Shown in pieces: positions 63,470 to 64,000 of a stretch of 64,000 bases of DNA; the first letter of the stretch is position 1, and every line of letters starts with the position of its first letter. Position numbers and translations under genes: made by a program. The notes below the pieces were generated by a model. The model searched no databases. It saw only the letters and a list, made by a program, of their open reading frames with translations, and was not told the origin of the DNA. Source of the stretch: Shewanella sp. NFH-SH190041 (lineage in GTDB: Bacteria > Pseudomonadota > Gammaproteobacteria > Enterobacterales > Shewanellaceae); NCBI RefSeq assembly GCF_024363255.1, contig NZ_AP026070.1, positions 2,108,001 to 2,172,000 on the forward strand, given 5' to 3'.

Positions 63470-64000
63470 AGGGTCTCTCCATCGGTTTGCAGCTGCTTGG
63501 AAGCCGTTTTATCTTGAGCTTGATTGGCTTGGGCTTGATTGGCACGGACATGATTTGCGTGACTGGCTGGGGCAAACGGTTGATTTACCTTGGCGTTAGT
63601 AGTCGCAGCGTTATCGCTAGCAGTAACAGCAAGCTGAGACACCAATGCTTCATCGGAGAATGCTTCATCGGAAAATGCCTCAGTGGAGGATAGCGTTTGC
63701 TCAGATGCCGTTTGCGGCGTCGATGCTACCTCGTCAGTATGGTTATGGGCAGATGCCAAGGCGCGCCCGGCTCTGCGACCGGAGTAAACACAATCTGCCA
63801 AGGATAAGCCACTGATATATAAATTCGATGGGATCCCCACTGCGCTGCGCCCGGCAGCATACAAGCCGGCAATAGCGCCTCCGCCCTCATCTAATACTGC
63901 GCCACTGCTTTCATCGACCTTTAACCCACCCAAGGTTAATGCGCCTAAGGGGAAAACCGGGCTGGATACGGAAATATCCAACGCATAATAGGGCCCGGCC
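63466..64000 (-). CDS. FAD-dependent dehydrogenase, ketosteroid-dehydrogenase-like, 5' part outside window
   Basis: The frame is open to the window edge; only the C-terminal 177 residues are seen. GPYYALDISVSSPVFPLGAL / TLGGLKVDESSGAVLDEGGG, then IAGLYAAGRSAVGIPSNLYI / SGLSLADCVYSGRRAGRALA are the C-terminal FAD blocks of the fumarate reductase / 3-ketosteroid dehydrogenase superfamily. After them comes a ~90-residue low-complexity tail with tandem repeats (EAFSDEAFSDEA; ANQAQANQAQ). Such a tail is unusual for an enzyme of this family. The overlap with the FadD3-like gene (ATGA) shows co-transcription. Substrate unknown; a steroid or cyclic enoate is plausible. Confidence 0.78.
   Translation of the reverse strand, partial: AGPYYALDISVSSPVFPLGALTLGGLKVDESSGAVLDEGGGAIAGLYAAGRSAVGIPSNLYISGLSLADCVYSGRRAGRALASAHNHTDEVASTPQTASEQTLSSTEAFSDEAFSDEALVSQLAVTASDNAATTNAKVNQPFAPASHANHVRANQAQANQAQDKTASKQLQTDGETL
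63518..63547 (-). repeat. 15-bp in-frame tandem repeat (flavoprotein tail)
   Basis: GCTTGATTGGCTTGG and GCTTGATTGGCACGG follow each other, encoding repeated NQAQA-type codons. Confidence 0.8.
63646..63682 (-). repeat. 15-bp in-frame tandem repeat (flavoprotein tail, second)
   Basis: TGCTTCATCGGAGAA and TGCTTCATCGGAAAA plus a partial third unit encode FSDEA repeats. Unit size is again 15 bp. Confidence 0.8.

Noticed and set aside
1..64000. tRNA, rRNA, CRISPR arrays, prophage structural genes
   Set aside because: No cloverleaf, rRNA block, regularly spaced short repeats or phage genes were seen on either strand.

Overview
The window looks like the chromosome of a Shewanella-like marine gammaproteobacterium. 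This is inferred from the core genes (DTW-domain tapT, emrD, pssA, dacB, Mn-dependent pyrophosphatase ppaC, gntP/gntK/gntR) and from the form of the integron attC sites. No rRNA, tRNA or CRISPR array was seen. About half the window is ordinary core metabolism. The other half is accessory: a defence operon boxed in by insertion sequences, two opposed integron cassette arrays, and a large acyl-CoA catabolic gene set.

Layout. 1-11.0 kb: tapT (partial), emrD, pssA, a small membrane protein, dacB, a DmdC-type acyl-CoA dehydrogenase under a probable PsrA operator, and an adenine deaminase/purine permease pair. 11.0-13.4 kb: decayed DNA with a broken TetR gene. 13.4-20.2 kb: a truncated ISAs1-family element, a complete IS3-family (IS407-type) element, then a tightly overlapping plus-strand operon. 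The operon reads as Kiwa (kwaA, kwaB) followed by a Septu-like ATPase/HNH nuclease pair and the first codons of a fifth gene, cut off by a second, partial IS407-type copy. 20.4-28 kb: ppaC, a sulfatase, an enoyl-CoA hydratase, a GMC oxidoreductase and a membrane protein. 28.4-36.8 kb: thiolase, FadB-like enzyme, nitronate monooxygenase, CaiB-type CoA-transferase and two acyl-CoA dehydrogenases. 36.9-40.2 kb: gluconate genes, with gntP broken by a 10-bp tandem duplication and two GntR operators in front.

40.3-57.7 kb: integron cassettes without an integrase in view. One set (40.3-48.6 kb) lies on the minus strand and another (55.6-57.7 kb) on the plus strand, so they point away from each other. 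Both are headed by copies of one leader sequence: two near-identical copies (42.66-43.6 and 48.6-49.6 kb) and one diverged inverted copy (55.3-55.6 kb). I count fifteen likely attC sites, twelve in the minus-strand groups and three in the plus-strand array. Between the outward-facing arrays sit a LysR regulator, an acyl-CoA synthetase, a coniferyl-aldehyde-type dehydrogenase and a nitroreductase. The third array ends by fusing into a truncated membrane gene next to codB.

57.9-64 kb: a cytosine permease, a Cache-domain chemoreceptor, a FadD3-type acyl-CoA ligase and the end of a ketosteroid-dehydrogenase-like flavoprotein.

The acyl-CoA genes on both sides of the cassette arrays may form one dispersed pathway for a cyclic or steroid-like carboxylate. 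Support is the FadD3-like ligase, the KstD-like flavoprotein and a heteromer-type acyl-CoA dehydrogenase pair. This is inference. The most interesting objects are the IS-boxed Kiwa plus Septu-like operon and the opposed cassette arrays with a thrice-repeated leader.
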